Shown here: piece by piece, positions 1 to 8,296 of the stretch | How positions within the stretch are numbered: the stretch's first letter is position 1 | Layout: every line of letters starts with the position of its first letter | Source of the DNA: Bacteroidales bacterium | GTDB lineage: Bacteria > Bacteroidota > Bacteroidia > Bacteroidales > UBA7960 | NCBI GenBank assembly: GCA_007118495.1 | Contig: SKRM01000032.1 | Span: 98,223-134,174, forward strand | Direction of reading: 5' to 3' | Length of the DNA: 35,952 nucleotides | The notes under the pieces: model-generated | Databases searched by the model: none | What the model saw: the letters and a program-made list of their open reading frames with translations, nothing else | Told to the model about the DNA's origin: nothing | Program-made: the position numbers and the translations under genes

Positions 1-153
1 GATGCCATTAAAGAACAATACGATATTGAGATTGACCGTAAAAAGATTATGGTTGACGGTGATGCCATCAAAGAAGTTGGTACTTTTACCGCCAAAATCA
101 ATCTACACAAAGAGGTACGCTTTGACCTGAAGTTTGAAGTAGTTGCAGAATAA
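1..153 (+). CDS. rplI: 50S ribosomal protein L9, C-terminal fragment
   Basis: Open frame from the window edge to TAA at 151-153, giving the last 50 residues. The fragment has the typical L9 C-terminal pattern: an Ile-Asp-Arg-Lys-Lys-Ile segment, an Ile-Lys-x-x-Gly segment and a Leu-His-Lys-Glu-Val segment. L9 binds 23S rRNA through its N-terminal domain, which lies outside the window. A strong intrinsic terminator follows 24 bases after the stop, so this is probably the last gene of a ribosomal operon (rpsF-rpsR-rplI is the usual order, not visible here). Confidence 0.85.
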   Translation, partial: DAIKEQYDIEIDRKKIMVDGDAIKEVGTFTAKINLHKEVRFDLKFEVVAE

Positions 154-176
154 GATTTTATTCTACAAAACGTATA

Positions 177-207
177 ACCTGCCTCCATCACGGGGCAGGT
201 TTTTTTT
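177..207 (+). terminator. Intrinsic terminator after rplI
   Basis: Seven-base perfect stem ACCTGCC (177-183) / GGCAGGT (194-200) with a ten-base loop, followed by a run of eight T (200-207). It lies 24 bases after the rplI stop on the same strand and separates the ribosomal gene from the methyltransferase gene. Confidence 0.9.
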
Positions 208-220
208 GTAATTTCGACAT

Positions 221-1015
221 ATGGGAATCGGATCGAACAAAATCAAATACATACAATCGCTGAAACTGAAAAAATTTCGCGACAGGCATCAGGTGTTTGT
301 TGCCGAAGGTGACAAAATTGTCAGAGAATTACTGCAAAGTACATTTCAGATAAAATTACTTTGCGCTCTTCATCAGTGGATTGACCATTCGCGGGAGATC
401 ATTCCTGAAAAAACAGAAGTGATTGCTGTCAGCACCGCCGAGCTGGAACGCATCAGCACCCTTAAAACTCCCAATCAGGTGCTTGCAGTGGTTGAAAAAC
501 CCTCTGAAGAATGGTCAGATGATTTGTTCAGGCAGGGACCCGTACTGGCACTGGATGACCTGCGCGATCCGGGTAATCTTGGAACCATTATCCGAACAGC
601 TGATTGGTTTGGTATTCGCCATATATTCTGTTCTCCCTCAACAACTGACCTTTACAGCCCTAAAGTTATTCAAGCCACCATGGGTTCGTTTCTCAGGGTA
701 AGGCTCCATTATACACCCCTGCCTGCATTGATTTCAGGTGTGCAGCACATCATACCTATATATGGGGCATCACTTGACGGCAGGTCTATGTATGAATATA
801 CCCCTGAAATACCTGCCATGCTTGTCATTGGCAACGAATCAGCTGGTATTGGCAAGGAAGTGTCAAGTTTCATCAGGCAGCAGGTCAAGATCCCATCGGC
901 TTTAATGCAGAGAAGTGAAGGACTCAATGGAACCGGCACTGCCGAATCGCTGAATGCCGCTGTAGCCGCAGGAATTCTGATGGCATGGTTGCATGGGGCC
1001 TCCCAAAAACACTGA
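221..1015 (+). CDS. TrmH/SpoU-family RNA 2'-O-methyltransferase
   Basis: 264-residue SPOUT-class methyltransferase that would use S-adenosylmethionine to methylate a ribose 2'-OH of rRNA or tRNA. The N-terminal ~95 residues resemble the substrate-binding domain (L30e-like) of this family. Motif 1 is at residues 116-128 (Asp-Pro-Gly-Asn-Leu-Gly-Thr-Ile-Ile-Arg-Thr-Ala-Asp). Motif 2 (Ile-Gly-Asn-Glu-Ser-Ala-Gly-Ile) and motif 3 (Ser-Leu-Asn-Ala-Ala-Val-Ala-Ala-Gly-Ile) follow near residues 200 and 246; together they form the trefoil-knot cofactor site. The start ATG lies just after a near-consensus Bacteroidota -7 element (TAATTTCG, 209-216), so transcription may begin very close to the start codon. 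The target nucleotide cannot be told from sequence. A second, shorter member of the family lies at 19076-19618. Confidence 0.85.
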   Translation: MGIGSNKIKYIQSLKLKKFRDRHQVFVAEGDKIVRELLQSTFQIKLLCALHQWIDHSREIIPEKTEVIAVSTAELERISTLKTPNQVLAVVEKPSEEWSDDLFRQGPVLALDDLRDPGNLGTIIRTADWFGIRHIFCSPSTTDLYSPKVIQATMGSFLRVRLHYTPLPALISGVQHIIPIYGASLDGRSMYEYTPEIPAMLVIGNESAGIGKEVSSFIRQQVKIPSALMQRSEGLNGTGTAESLNAAVAAGILMAWLHGASQKH

Positions 1016-1036
1016 ACATTTACACCTTCAAATTGT

Positions 1037-1044
1037 TACCTTTG
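1037..1044 (+). promoter_or_regulatory. Bacteroidota -7 element before the NqrM-like gene
   Basis: TACCTTTG matches TAnnTTTG exactly. No clear -33 TTTG lies at the right distance upstream. It would start transcription near 1051, giving the downstream gene its own promoter with a leader of about 95 bases to ATG 1145, or about 30 bases to the alternative ATG 1082. Confidence 0.45.
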
Positions 1045-1144
1045 CATACGCCTGAAAAGGAAGTTCCTTTCTCAGCTTAAAATGATCAGTCAGGGAGATA
1101 TTCCCTGCTCGCATAATGTTTCACATAAGTCAACAACTATTGTA

Positions 1145-1357
1145 ATGGAAGTTATTATCCTTGCAGTCATACTCGTCGGATTGGCCATAGGTGGCATCGC
1201 CATCAAAATGTTTGTAAAACCGGGAGCCACGTTTACCAAATCATGCACCAGCAGTTATGACCCTGATACAGGTAAACCCAGACCCTGTGGATGTGCTTCA
1301 GGCATACCCGATGACTGCGAAAGTAATGAAACTGACAATACCAAATCAGAGGCTTAA
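1145..1357 (+). CDS. Small cysteine-rich membrane protein, NqrM-like (putative)
   Basis: 70-residue protein with one N-terminal membrane helix (about residues 3-23) followed by a short soluble tail with four cysteines at residues 34, 48, 50 and 58 (pattern Ser-Cys, 13 residues, Cys-Gly-Cys, 7 residues, Cys). From memory, NqrM (DUF539), a maturation factor of the Na+-NQR, has the same layout: one helix, then Gly-Ser-Cys near residue 33, then Cys-x-Cys-x-x-Pro-Cys. NqrM is thought to help build the iron centre between NqrD and NqrE. A full nqrABCDEF operon and an apbE gene lie within 12 kb. The ATG at 1145 is preferred because it puts the helix at the N-terminus, as in the family; an in-frame ATG at 1082 would add 21 polar residues. 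The stop shares its bases with the convergent mlaF stop (TTAA, 1354-1357). Real gene likely; NqrM assignment is inference. Confidence 0.6.
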   Translation: MEVIILAVILVGLAIGGIAIKMFVKPGATFTKSCTSSYDPDTGKPRPCGCASGIPDDCESNETDNTKSEA

Positions 1358-2121
1358 CGAACAAGCTCCCGTACGTGTTCATTTTTCAAAACAGAAAAGA
1401 AAGCGCTGACCGCCGGATGTTTTGAATGCATGGCTTCTTTGAGCGGACCTTCAAATGCAACCTGGCCCTGGTCAAGAAAAACAATGCGGTTGGCAACCCT
1501 TAATATACTTGGCACCTCGTGGGTTACCAGCACGATCGACATACCCAGTTGATTCTTCAGATTCAGAATTAATTGATCGAGTGATTCAAGAGAGACCGGG
1601 TCAAGTCCTGCACCTGGTTCATCACAGAATAGCAGCGGCGGATCCATGGCAATGGCTCTGGCCAGTGCTGCACGCTTAAGCATGCCTCCGCTTAGCTGCG
1701 AGGGATATAGATGGTAGGCATGTGCCATATTAACCAGGCCAAGTTTCATGTATACAATATCACTGATGAGTTCAGGCGGAAGCTTTGTATGCTGGCTAAG
1801 TGGCAAGGCAACATTTTCGGCAACAGTAAGTGAGCCCAGCAGAGCCCCGCTCTGGTAAAGAACCCCCATCTTGTGGTATAATTCAACTTGTTCAACCTCC
1901 CTTAACTGAGCCAGATCCTTTCCCAGAATGGAAATTCGCCCCCCCATGATGGGGTATAGCCCCAGTAAATGTTTCAGTAGGGTAGTCTTGCCAGAGCCAC
2001 TCCCTCCGAGAATAACCGTAACTTCGCCCTGATAGGCAGAAAAGGAGACACCCGACAAGACAGTAAGGCTGTCAAAGGCAGCATACAGGTCATTTACCTC
2101 AATGATTTTCTCCTTTTTCAT
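1354..2121 (-). CDS. mlaF: MlaF-like ABC transporter ATP-binding protein
   Basis: 255-residue ATPase of the MlaFEDB/MCE lipid transport class. It shows Walker A at residues 39-47 (Gly-Gly-Ser-Gly-Ser-Gly-Lys-Thr-Thr), the ABC signature Leu-Ser-Gly-Gly-Met at 143-147, Walker B and the catalytic Glu in Leu-Leu-Phe-Cys-Asp-Glu-Pro (163-169), and a switch His in Val-Thr-His. It would act on the cytoplasmic face of the inner membrane and power phospholipid movement through the neighbouring MlaE permease. It is the last gene of a four-gene minus-strand operon (MlaD, lipoprotein, MlaE, MlaF) and starts 6 bases after the mlaE stop. Its stop overlaps that of the convergent NqrM-like gene. Confidence 0.88.
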   Translation of the reverse strand: MKKEKIIEVNDLYAAFDSLTVLSGVSFSAYQGEVTVILGGSGSGKTTLLKHLLGLYPIMGGRISILGKDLAQLREVEQVELYHKMGVLYQSGALLGSLTVAENVALPLSQHTKLPPELISDIVYMKLGLVNMAHAYHLYPSQLSGGMLKRAALARAIAMDPPLLFCDEPGAGLDPVSLESLDQLILNLKNQLGMSIVLVTHEVPSILRVANRIVFLDQGQVAFEGPLKEAMHSKHPAVSAFFSVLKNEHVRELVR

Positions 2122-2127
2122 ATACTA

Positions 2128-3267
2128 TCAGTAAAAAACTATTCCTAAAATACTGTCTGCAAGAATGACCAGGGTAATGGACACCACCACAGCCACGGTA
2201 GTAACACGCCCCACACCCTCAGCTCCCCTTTCAACCCTGAGGCCATAAAAACTACCTGTAAGCACAATCAATGCCGCATAGACCTGGCTTTTAATCAAGG
2301 CTGTAAATAGATCTTTATTGCGCATTATGTCACCCATGCGGTTCATGAATATTTCTGGTGTAATATCCAGATAAAGATTAGCGGCTAACCCACCACCAGT
2401 CATACCAGCCACATTGGCAAGTACGATTAAAAAGGGCATGGTCAGCATACATGCGTAAAGCTTTGGTACAATTACAAAACGATTGGGATTCAGACCCATG
2501 GTTTTTAATGCATCAAGCTCGGCAGTGACTTTCATGGTCGCTATTTCGGCAGCTATGGCCGAACCGCTTCTGCCTGCTATCAATATAGCCGTAATCAGTG
2601 GTCCCATCTGGCTCATAATGGATATGACCACCAGGTCGACCACAAAAATATTGGCGCCAAAACTTTTCAATTGGCCCGATGACTGCAATGCGATAACAAA
2701 GCCAATAACAAAGGATAAAAACACCACAATGGGTACTGCATTCACTCCAATAAGCACAGACTGGTTTACTACTTCTCCTTTGCGCCGGGCTGAAGAACGA
2801 AACAGATCGGCAAAACTCCAGTAAAAAATGTTGGAAGCCAATAGCAAAAAACCAAAAATATACGACGAAAAAAAGTGGTGAACAACTTCGCCGGTGCGTT
2901 CCAAAAAACCACCCTGAACAGTTAATCTTTCGGGGAGTTGGTCTTTTGTTGTAAATAACAGCATTTTCTCTTCAACAGACACCGGGGTATTGACCAGTTC
3001 TACACTTATCCTTCGACGGGCCATGGTTCGTTGTACGTGGTACAAAGCCATCACCCCTGCACTATCAATCTGTTTGATGTCAGCCAGGCTTATCTGCACA
3101 TGGCGAAGCTTTCTGCCACGTATAATTCTGGGGACAAGTAATGTAAAATTGCCAGCTTCTTCAAAGTTAAGCCGCCCTTCAGGAGAAATAACCCGGCCCT
3201 CAACACGCAGCTTTAATTGCTCGCCAAGAGAGAACAACACATCCTGATCGGTTTTCTTTTTAGCCAT
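2128..3267 (-). CDS. mlaE: MlaE-family lipid ABC permease with N-terminal STAS domain
   Basis: 379 residues. The first ~110 form a STAS-like domain with the signature Ile-Asp-Ser-Ala-Gly-Val near residue 67; the rest is an MlaE permease with about five or six membrane helices and the family's conserved segment around Gly-Arg-Ser-Gly-Ser-Ala-Ile-Ala-Ala-Glu. In E. coli the STAS subunit is a separate protein (MlaB); here it is fused, a known variant. The protein would form the inner-membrane channel between MlaF and MlaD. The gene follows the lipoprotein gene after 9 bases. Confidence 0.88.
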   Translation of the reverse strand: MAKKKTDQDVLFSLGEQLKLRVEGRVISPEGRLNFEEAGNFTLLVPRIIRGRKLRHVQISLADIKQIDSAGVMALYHVQRTMARRRISVELVNTPVSVEEKMLLFTTKDQLPERLTVQGGFLERTGEVVHHFFSSYIFGFLLLASNIFYWSFADLFRSSARRKGEVVNQSVLIGVNAVPIVVFLSFVIGFVIALQSSGQLKSFGANIFVVDLVVISIMSQMGPLITAILIAGRSGSAIAAEIATMKVTAELDALKTMGLNPNRFVIVPKLYACMLTMPFLIVLANVAGMTGGGLAANLYLDITPEIFMNRMGDIMRNKDLFTALIKSQVYAALIVLTGSFYGLRVERGAEGVGRVTTVAVVVSITLVILADSILGIVFY

Positions 3268-3276
3268 ATCACTTCC

Positions 3277-3888
3277 TTAATTTGCAAGGGGTAGCCTGCC
3301 TGACAATTCTCTGTGGAATGCATGAAGCTCTTCGGCAAATATGCGGCTGATAACAGACGCAAATTCATTGAGATCATACCCTGAAAGTGGTTCATCCCTG
3401 TCGGCATTATGAGATAAGACCACGTCACCTCCGTTTTCAGAGATACGAAATACCACTTGCAGTCGGGCAAGAGGTGTAGTGCTGCGCATGTCCAGTTCAA
3501 GATGAACAATCTCTGTCTCAAGCAAATACTTTGAGGGTAATGCATATCTGCCATGGGTAATTTCTTCAAACATCCGGTTTTTGTCAAGAAAATCCATCAG
3601 CATGCCTGTAAACAACAGTGAGGGTCTGACTGCCCACTCATTGTACGAGAGATACCTTATCTGGTGAGAGTTTTCTCTAAGTGCCATTTGATGTGAAGAA
3701 AATGCAGGAGCTACCTTCACATCGGCCACTTCGCAAATTCCACCAAGCGTATGCAAGCCTTCTGATAATGTCGTGACTTCTGTGGCAGGATATTCAAGCA
3801 AATAATACTGATTGACCACTACCTGCCCTGTGCGACAAGCGACCAGAGCCATGAAGGATACTACGACAAGAATAAATTTACTGCGCAT
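3277..3888 (-). CDS. PqiC-like ABC transport auxiliary lipoprotein
   Basis: 203 residues with a signal peptide and lipobox Leu-Val-Ala-Cys (lipidated Cys18). The mature part begins with a Tyr-Tyr-Leu-Leu segment and contains Trp-Ala-Val-Arg-Pro with predicted alpha/beta pattern, as in the ABC-type transport auxiliary lipoprotein family (PqiC, LetC-like). Such proteins accompany MCE transporters and are thought to sit at the outer membrane as the end of the lipid path. It lies between mlaD (26 bases upstream) and mlaE (9 bases downstream) on the same strand, which supports the assignment more than the weak primary sequence similarity does. Confidence 0.72.
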   Translation of the reverse strand: MRSKFILVVVSFMALVACRTGQVVVNQYYLLEYPATEVTTLSEGLHTLGGICEVADVKVAPAFSSHQMALRENSHQIRYLSYNEWAVRPSLLFTGMLMDFLDKNRMFEEITHGRYALPSKYLLETEIVHLELDMRSTTPLARLQVVFRISENGGDVVLSHNADRDEPLSGYDLNEFASVISRIFAEELHAFHRELSGRLPLAN

Positions 3889-3914
3889 ATGTTGGGTTTT
3901 TTGGGGTGGGTTCC

Positions 3915-4913
3915 TTATTTAAATATTTTGTCAGGGGTATCCTGAATACGTGGTGATCTCACAAGGACAGAGGGGTTGCTGCTGATTTTCCGTGAGGCGT
4001 CATGGAGATTCTGTAAAGTATATTGAAGCAACATCAGGTTTTCTGTCAATGTTTCACTGCCTCTGTCAACATCCTCTCCGATTCTAAGCAATAATGCCTG
4101 GGTTTCCTGGGTGGCATTTGCCAGTTCGGCAATTAGCTCGTTCAGGTTTGTCTCCTTTAGTGTGAGCGAAATATCCCTGAAATTACCCAATATCTGACTT
4201 AAAGTATCACCCTGCATGATTTCATTAAATTTTGATATGGCCAAAAACAATTCATCAGATGTTTTGTCAAGGTCGCCGGTAAATTGGGTAATGGCCACGA
4301 GAGCCTCTCTGATATCCTGCCTGTTCTCTTCCACAACCTCATCAAGTCTGTGCACTGTTTCACCCGACTGCCGTGCAAATGCTGAAATATCTTCAGCTGT
4401 CTGTGAAAAAGCGCGCATATTTGAAGGTTCAGTAAACTGCTGAATGTTATTCAACACTTGCTCCAGTTTGAAATAAATCACCTCTGCCTTGCCCGTAATG
4501 TCCTCTGCAAAAGATGACCCTTGTTTGATAAACCCTCCGGGCTTGAGAAAATCAGCCTCCTGGGTACCTCCCCTGATCTCAATTGTTCTGAGCCCTGTAA
4601 TACCCATTGCGACGATATCAGCAACTGCATCTTCCTTTACGGGAGTGCCCTGCTGGAGAGACAGGCCGATATTCACCGTATTCACATCTTCAGGTGAGAT
4701 TTCAATACTTGATATGGATCCAACATTTATCCCAATATATTTAACAGGGCTGCCCACCTCAAGACCACTAACTGAAACATCAGTGTATGAAACAAAGTAA
4801 TGGTCTTTTCTCTCAAAAAGTCTTTGGGCCGTAAAATACCCTATCAGTATGAGCAAAAAGCCTGAACTAACGGTTATAAATATGCCCAGGCGAATCTTTT
4901 GGGCTCTTTTCAT
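3915..4913 (-). CDS. mlaD: MlaD-like MCE domain protein
   Basis: 332 residues: a short cytoplasmic N-terminus, one membrane helix (about residues 9-28), then an MCE domain (about 38-115) with the family pattern Gly-Leu-x-x-Gly-Ser-Pro-Val-x-Tyr-x-Gly-x-x-Val-Gly, and a long helical C-terminal region (about 140-310) rich in coiled-coil-like heptads. MCE proteins form hexameric rings in the periplasm that pass phospholipids between membranes. It is the first gene of the mla operon. No exact TAnnTTTG element was found in the 105-base gap upstream (one near match lies in 4950-4960). Confidence 0.87.
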   Translation of the reverse strand: MKRAQKIRLGIFITVSSGFLLILIGYFTAQRLFERKDHYFVSYTDVSVSGLEVGSPVKYIGINVGSISSIEISPEDVNTVNIGLSLQQGTPVKEDAVADIVAMGITGLRTIEIRGGTQEADFLKPGGFIKQGSSFAEDITGKAEVIYFKLEQVLNNIQQFTEPSNMRAFSQTAEDISAFARQSGETVHRLDEVVEENRQDIREALVAITQFTGDLDKTSDELFLAISKFNEIMQGDTLSQILGNFRDISLTLKETNLNELIAELANATQETQALLLRIGEDVDRGSETLTENLMLLQYTLQNLHDASRKISSNPSVLVRSPRIQDTPDKIFK

Positions 4914-5018
4914 GACTTGGAAATGGTTTAGGGTACAAATACATATACCCCTAATATAGGAAATATTTTGAACCCCTGCAATTACCGCTTATATAAAAAG
5001 GAACCGTATGCTTGCCGT

Positions 5019-6029
5019 TTACTGAAGATCGTGCCGTGAAATCAGCTCCAGACCAGATGTGGAATAATAACTAAACCCCCCATTATCAGCATAAATGAAA
5101 TAGGCCTCCAGGTCATCTCTGGCCTCAACAAATGTTATTGATCGTTCCAGACCCATCACCATAAATGCGGTGGCATAGGCATCAGCATCCATCCCATTGC
5201 CGGCAAAAACAGAAACGCTCATCAGGCTGTGGCCCACCGGATATCCGGTCTGGGGATCAATGGTATGAGACAAACGTTGACCATCAGCTTCGTAATACTT
5301 TCTGTAATCGCCTGAGGTTGCAAGGCCGGTATTTTCTATTTCCACAAGATAATCCCACTGTTGGGGTGCATCATCCCGCTCAGCAGGTATTTCAAGGCCA
5401 ATACGCCATTTCCTTTTATCGGGACGATTCCCGCGCACAACAAGGTCGCCGCCAATTTCAACCATATAGGCTTCTATCCCCTTTGACTCCAGGAAATTAC
5501 CAACAACATCGGCCGCATAGCCTTTGGCAATGGCATTAAAATCGAGTTGGACCCTTTCATCTTCCTTAACCACCGCCCCATCCTCAAGCCGGATTTTTTC
5601 ATACCCGACAAACCCAAGCAGGCTATCTATCTTCTGTCTGGTCATATCAAGTCTTTCAGCGAAACCAAAGCCCCAGGCACTTACAAGCGGGAACACGGTA
5701 GGGTCAAAAGCACCATCGGTTTCATTTGATATCTCCATGGCCCGGTTGAAAACCACCCTGAAGTAATCGTCCACATGCACTTCTTCATTTCGGTTGATCC
5801 TTGAGAGTAGTGACTGGGGGTCATAAAACGACAATGAACTGTTAAAGTCATTGAAAAGGCTATCAATTGACTCCTCAAGTATCCTGCCTTCATCATCAAA
5901 ATAAATAATGGAGTAATATGTTCCGAAAACAACACCCCTGATGGTAATCATCTGCGCACCCCGGTCGCGGTCAGCGCAAGAGGCAAAAACAAGTAAAACA
6001 ACGACTATGCTAATAAGGAGTTTTCTCAT
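5019..6029 (-). CDS. apbE: FAD:protein FMN transferase, lipoprotein
   Basis: 336 residues from the ATG at 6029, giving a signal peptide with lipobox Phe-Ala-Ser-Cys, so an exported lipoprotein. A longer frame reaches 6149, but it would overlap the upstream cation transporter and bury the signal peptide; it is rejected. ApbE moves FMN from FAD to a threonine of target proteins. Family features seen: the segment with Asp-Phe-Asn-Ala-Ile-Ala-Lys-Gly-Tyr, Gly-Gly-Asp-Leu-Val-Val-Arg-Gly, the segment with Thr-Ser-Gly-Asp-Tyr-Arg and His-Thr-Ile-Asp-Pro, and the Mg-site region with Asp-Ala-Asp-Ala-Tyr-Ala-Thr-Ala. NqrB and NqrC, encoded just upstream on the same strand, are its classical substrates. 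It follows the CDF gene by 52 bases and is probably co-transcribed with it. Confidence 0.92.
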   Translation of the reverse strand: MRKLLISIVVVLLVFASCADRDRGAQMITIRGVVFGTYYSIIYFDDEGRILEESIDSLFNDFNSSLSFYDPQSLLSRINRNEEVHVDDYFRVVFNRAMEISNETDGAFDPTVFPLVSAWGFGFAERLDMTRQKIDSLLGFVGYEKIRLEDGAVVKEDERVQLDFNAIAKGYAADVVGNFLESKGIEAYMVEIGGDLVVRGNRPDKRKWRIGLEIPAERDDAPQQWDYLVEIENTGLATSGDYRKYYEADGQRLSHTIDPQTGYPVGHSLMSVSVFAGNGMDADAYATAFMVMGLERSITFVEARDDLEAYFIYADNGGFSYYSTSGLELISRHDLQ

Positions 6030-6081
6030 GGCTAATCTTATGTGTTTAATGGGGCACGCTGATGGTAACCCATGCATTGGG

Positions 6082-6969
6082 TTAAAGTGGCTCTGTATGG
6101 ACAGAAATATGGGTTCCCTCTCCAAATTTGTCTCTGAATTTTTCTTCAAGGCGTACCGTTATATCGTGCGCCTCCCTGATATTTAAGTCATGCTGCACCT
6201 GTATATGCATATCAATGGCAATACTGCTTCCGATTTTTCGTGTTTTAAGGGCATGGGGGTTATGCACCCCTTCAACTTCTCTCGCCAGTTGTAATATCTC
6301 TTTTTCTTTTTTTGAGGGCAGTGAAGTTTCTATGAGTTCCATAACCGCCTCATGGATAATTTTCATTGCTACCCTGAATATGAACACACTTACCACAATG
6401 GCGGCAAGAGGATCAAGGATCACCCAATTGGTTCCAAGAAAAATAGCACCCCCAATTCCAAATAAGGTGCCCAGTGAAGAGTACACATCACTGCGGTGAT
6501 GCCATGCATTGGCAATCAGCACAGGGCTATCAATCCGCTTACCATTGCGTATCGTATACCTGAACAGCCATTCTTTGATTATAATAGAGAATATGGCAGC
6601 ATAAAGCGCTACCATTCCCGGTTGTCTTAAAGGATCATCTCCATAGTGTCCGACAATTTTTTTGATACCTGAATACAGTATCCCGGCTCCGACAAGTAAC
6701 AACACACCTCCTACAAACCCTGCTGCCAGGGTTTCCACTTTGCCGTGTCCGTATTTGTGATTGCCGTCAATTGGCCTGGAGGCAACCCTGAAGCTTCCGG
6801 CAACGACCAGGTCTGTCAGGATATCACTGACAGAGTGGATGGCGTCGGCCACCATAGCAGCACTTCGTCCTAATATTCCAGCAATTAATTTTAAAAGGGT
6901 CAGGGCAAGGTTTGAGAAAAACCCTATCCAGATAACCCTGTTTGCTCTTCTGAAACGATCTTTTTTCAT
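6082..6969 (-). CDS. Cation diffusion facilitator family transporter
   Basis: 295 residues from ATG 6969; the frame extends five codons to a TTG, but that lies in the nqrF terminator. Six membrane helices are followed by a C-terminal cytoplasmic metal-binding domain. Helix 2 carries the metal-site pattern His45-x3-Asp49-x3-Asp53 within Ala-Asp-Ala-Ile-His-Ser; helix 5 carries His-His-Arg-Ser-Asp. A Gly-His-Gly-Lys-Val-Glu motif follows helix 2. CDF proteins exchange divalent cations (Zn, Fe, Mn or Co) for protons; the metal cannot be told here. A TAACTTTG element on the minus strand (7010-7017) overlaps the nqrF stop and could give this gene its own promoter. Confidence 0.9.
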   Translation of the reverse strand: MKKDRFRRANRVIWIGFFSNLALTLLKLIAGILGRSAAMVADAIHSVSDILTDLVVAGSFRVASRPIDGNHKYGHGKVETLAAGFVGGVLLLVGAGILYSGIKKIVGHYGDDPLRQPGMVALYAAIFSIIIKEWLFRYTIRNGKRIDSPVLIANAWHHRSDVYSSLGTLFGIGGAIFLGTNWVILDPLAAIVVSVFIFRVAMKIIHEAVMELIETSLPSKKEKEILQLAREVEGVHNPHALKTRKIGSSIAIDMHIQVQHDLNIREAHDITVRLEEKFRDKFGEGTHISVHTEPL

Positions 6970-6982
6970 GGGCAGGTCATAC

Positions 6983-7008
6983 AAAAAAAGCCCTGTATAA
7001 ACAGGGCT
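6983..7008 (-). terminator. Intrinsic terminator after nqrF
   Basis: Eight-base perfect stem (6989-6996 with 7001-7008) with a four-base loop. Read on the minus strand it is followed by seven T (6983-6989). It begins seven bases after the nqrF stop and so closes the nqr operon. Confidence 0.88.
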
Positions 7009-7014
7009 GCAAAG

Positions 7015-8274
7015 TTAACCTCCAAAATCGTCAAGATCAATATTTTCTTCAGGAACGCCAAGATTATCCAACATATTAAGAACTGACTCATTCATGATGG
7101 GAGGCCCGCAGAGGTAGTATTCAACTTCTTCAGGCTCCTTATGCTTGCTCAGATAATTGTCAAGTACAACCTGATGGATAAAGCCTGTATAGCCATTCCA
7201 GTTGTCTTCAGGCAATGGCTCAGACAGTGCTATATTGAATTTGAAATTAGGAAACTCTCTTTCGATCTTTCTGAAATCTTCTTCATAAAAGATTTCACGT
7301 TTCGATCTTGCACCATACCAGTAGCTTACCTTACGGTCTGTTTTCAGGGTGTGAAAAAGATGGAAAATATGTGAACGCAGTGGAGCCATTCCTGCACCTC
7401 CCCCGATATATACCATTTCCCTGTCTGTTTCTTTGATGAAGAAATCACCATAGGGGCCTGAAACAGTCACCTTATCGCCAGGCTTAAGGGCAAACACATA
7501 TGAAGAGCAGATACCTGGATTAACCTTCATAAATTTGTTTTTCTTGCTGTCCCATGGCGGTGTGGCAATGCGTATGTTCAGTTTGACAATATTTCCTTCG
7601 GCTGGATGGTTTGCCATTGAGTAGGCCCTGAAAATGGGTTCAGAGTTGACCATTTTAAGATCCCACATATTCAATTTGTCCCAGTCATCGCGGAATTTGT
7701 CCTCAACCTCAATATCCTTGAAATCAACCTCGCAGGCAGGTACATCAATCTGTATATAACCTCCAGATTGGAAATCAAGATCTTCACCTTCAGGCAGTTT
7801 AACCACAAACTCTTTGATAAAGGTAGCCACGTTACGGTTCGAGACCACTTCGCATTCCCATTTCTTAATACCAAATATTTCTTTGGGTACGTGGATATCA
7901 AGATCTTGCCTGACTTTCACCTGACAGCTCAGCCGCCATTTATCCTGTATTTCCTTGCGGGTAAAGTACCCAACCTCAGTGGGAAGAATATCTCCGGCTC
8001 CATCCATAACCTGACACTTGCACATGGCGCATGTTCCACCTCCACCACAGGCACTGGGCAGGTAAATCGATTCTCTTGACAGGGTGGTTAGCAGCGTGTC
8101 GCCTGAGTCTACCTCAATCTCTTTGTCATTGTTGATGGTGATCTTTACCGGTCCGCTGGGAACAAGCTTTGCACGTGCGTAAAGCAGCACCGCTACCAGC
8201 ATCAGCATCACCGCCAGAAACATGACCACGCTGAGGGTTATGATCCAAAGGTTTCCAACTTCCAATAGTATCAT
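7015..8274 (-). CDS. nqrF: Na+-NQR subunit F (NADH-oxidising, 2Fe-2S and FAD)
   Basis: 419 residues. An N-terminal membrane helix (about 8-32) is followed by a plant-type ferredoxin domain with cluster cysteines 76, 82, 85 and 117, then a ferredoxin-reductase module with the FAD motif Arg-Ala-Tyr-Ser-Met-Ala and an NADH-binding glycine motif (Tyr-Ile-Gly-Gly-Gly-Ala-Gly-Met-Ala-Pro-Leu-Arg). NqrF takes electrons from NADH and passes them into the membrane subunits. The C-terminus Asp-Asp-Phe-Gly-Gly is typical. It is the last gene of the operon, 22 bases after nqrE, and is followed by a terminator. Confidence 0.97.
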   Translation of the reverse strand: MILLEVGNLWIITLSVVMFLAVMLMLVAVLLYARAKLVPSGPVKITINNDKEIEVDSGDTLLTTLSRESIYLPSACGGGGTCAMCKCQVMDGAGDILPTEVGYFTRKEIQDKWRLSCQVKVRQDLDIHVPKEIFGIKKWECEVVSNRNVATFIKEFVVKLPEGEDLDFQSGGYIQIDVPACEVDFKDIEVEDKFRDDWDKLNMWDLKMVNSEPIFRAYSMANHPAEGNIVKLNIRIATPPWDSKKNKFMKVNPGICSSYVFALKPGDKVTVSGPYGDFFIKETDREMVYIGGGAGMAPLRSHIFHLFHTLKTDRKVSYWYGARSKREIFYEEDFRKIEREFPNFKFNIALSEPLPEDNWNGYTGFIHQVVLDNYLSKHKEPEEVEYYLCGPPIMNESVLNMLDNLGVPEENIDLDDFGG

Positions 8275-8296
8275 GACAGTATCTTTTCAAATGTGT

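Noticed and set aside
5165-5539. Open frame on the plus strand opposite apbE
   Set aside because: A shadow of the apbE frame; its Gln/His/Arg-rich protein has no family pattern and it lies wholly inside a certain gene.
6030-6149. N-terminal extension of ApbE
   Set aside because: It would overlap the cation transporter gene and push the signal peptide and lipobox 40 residues inside the protein.
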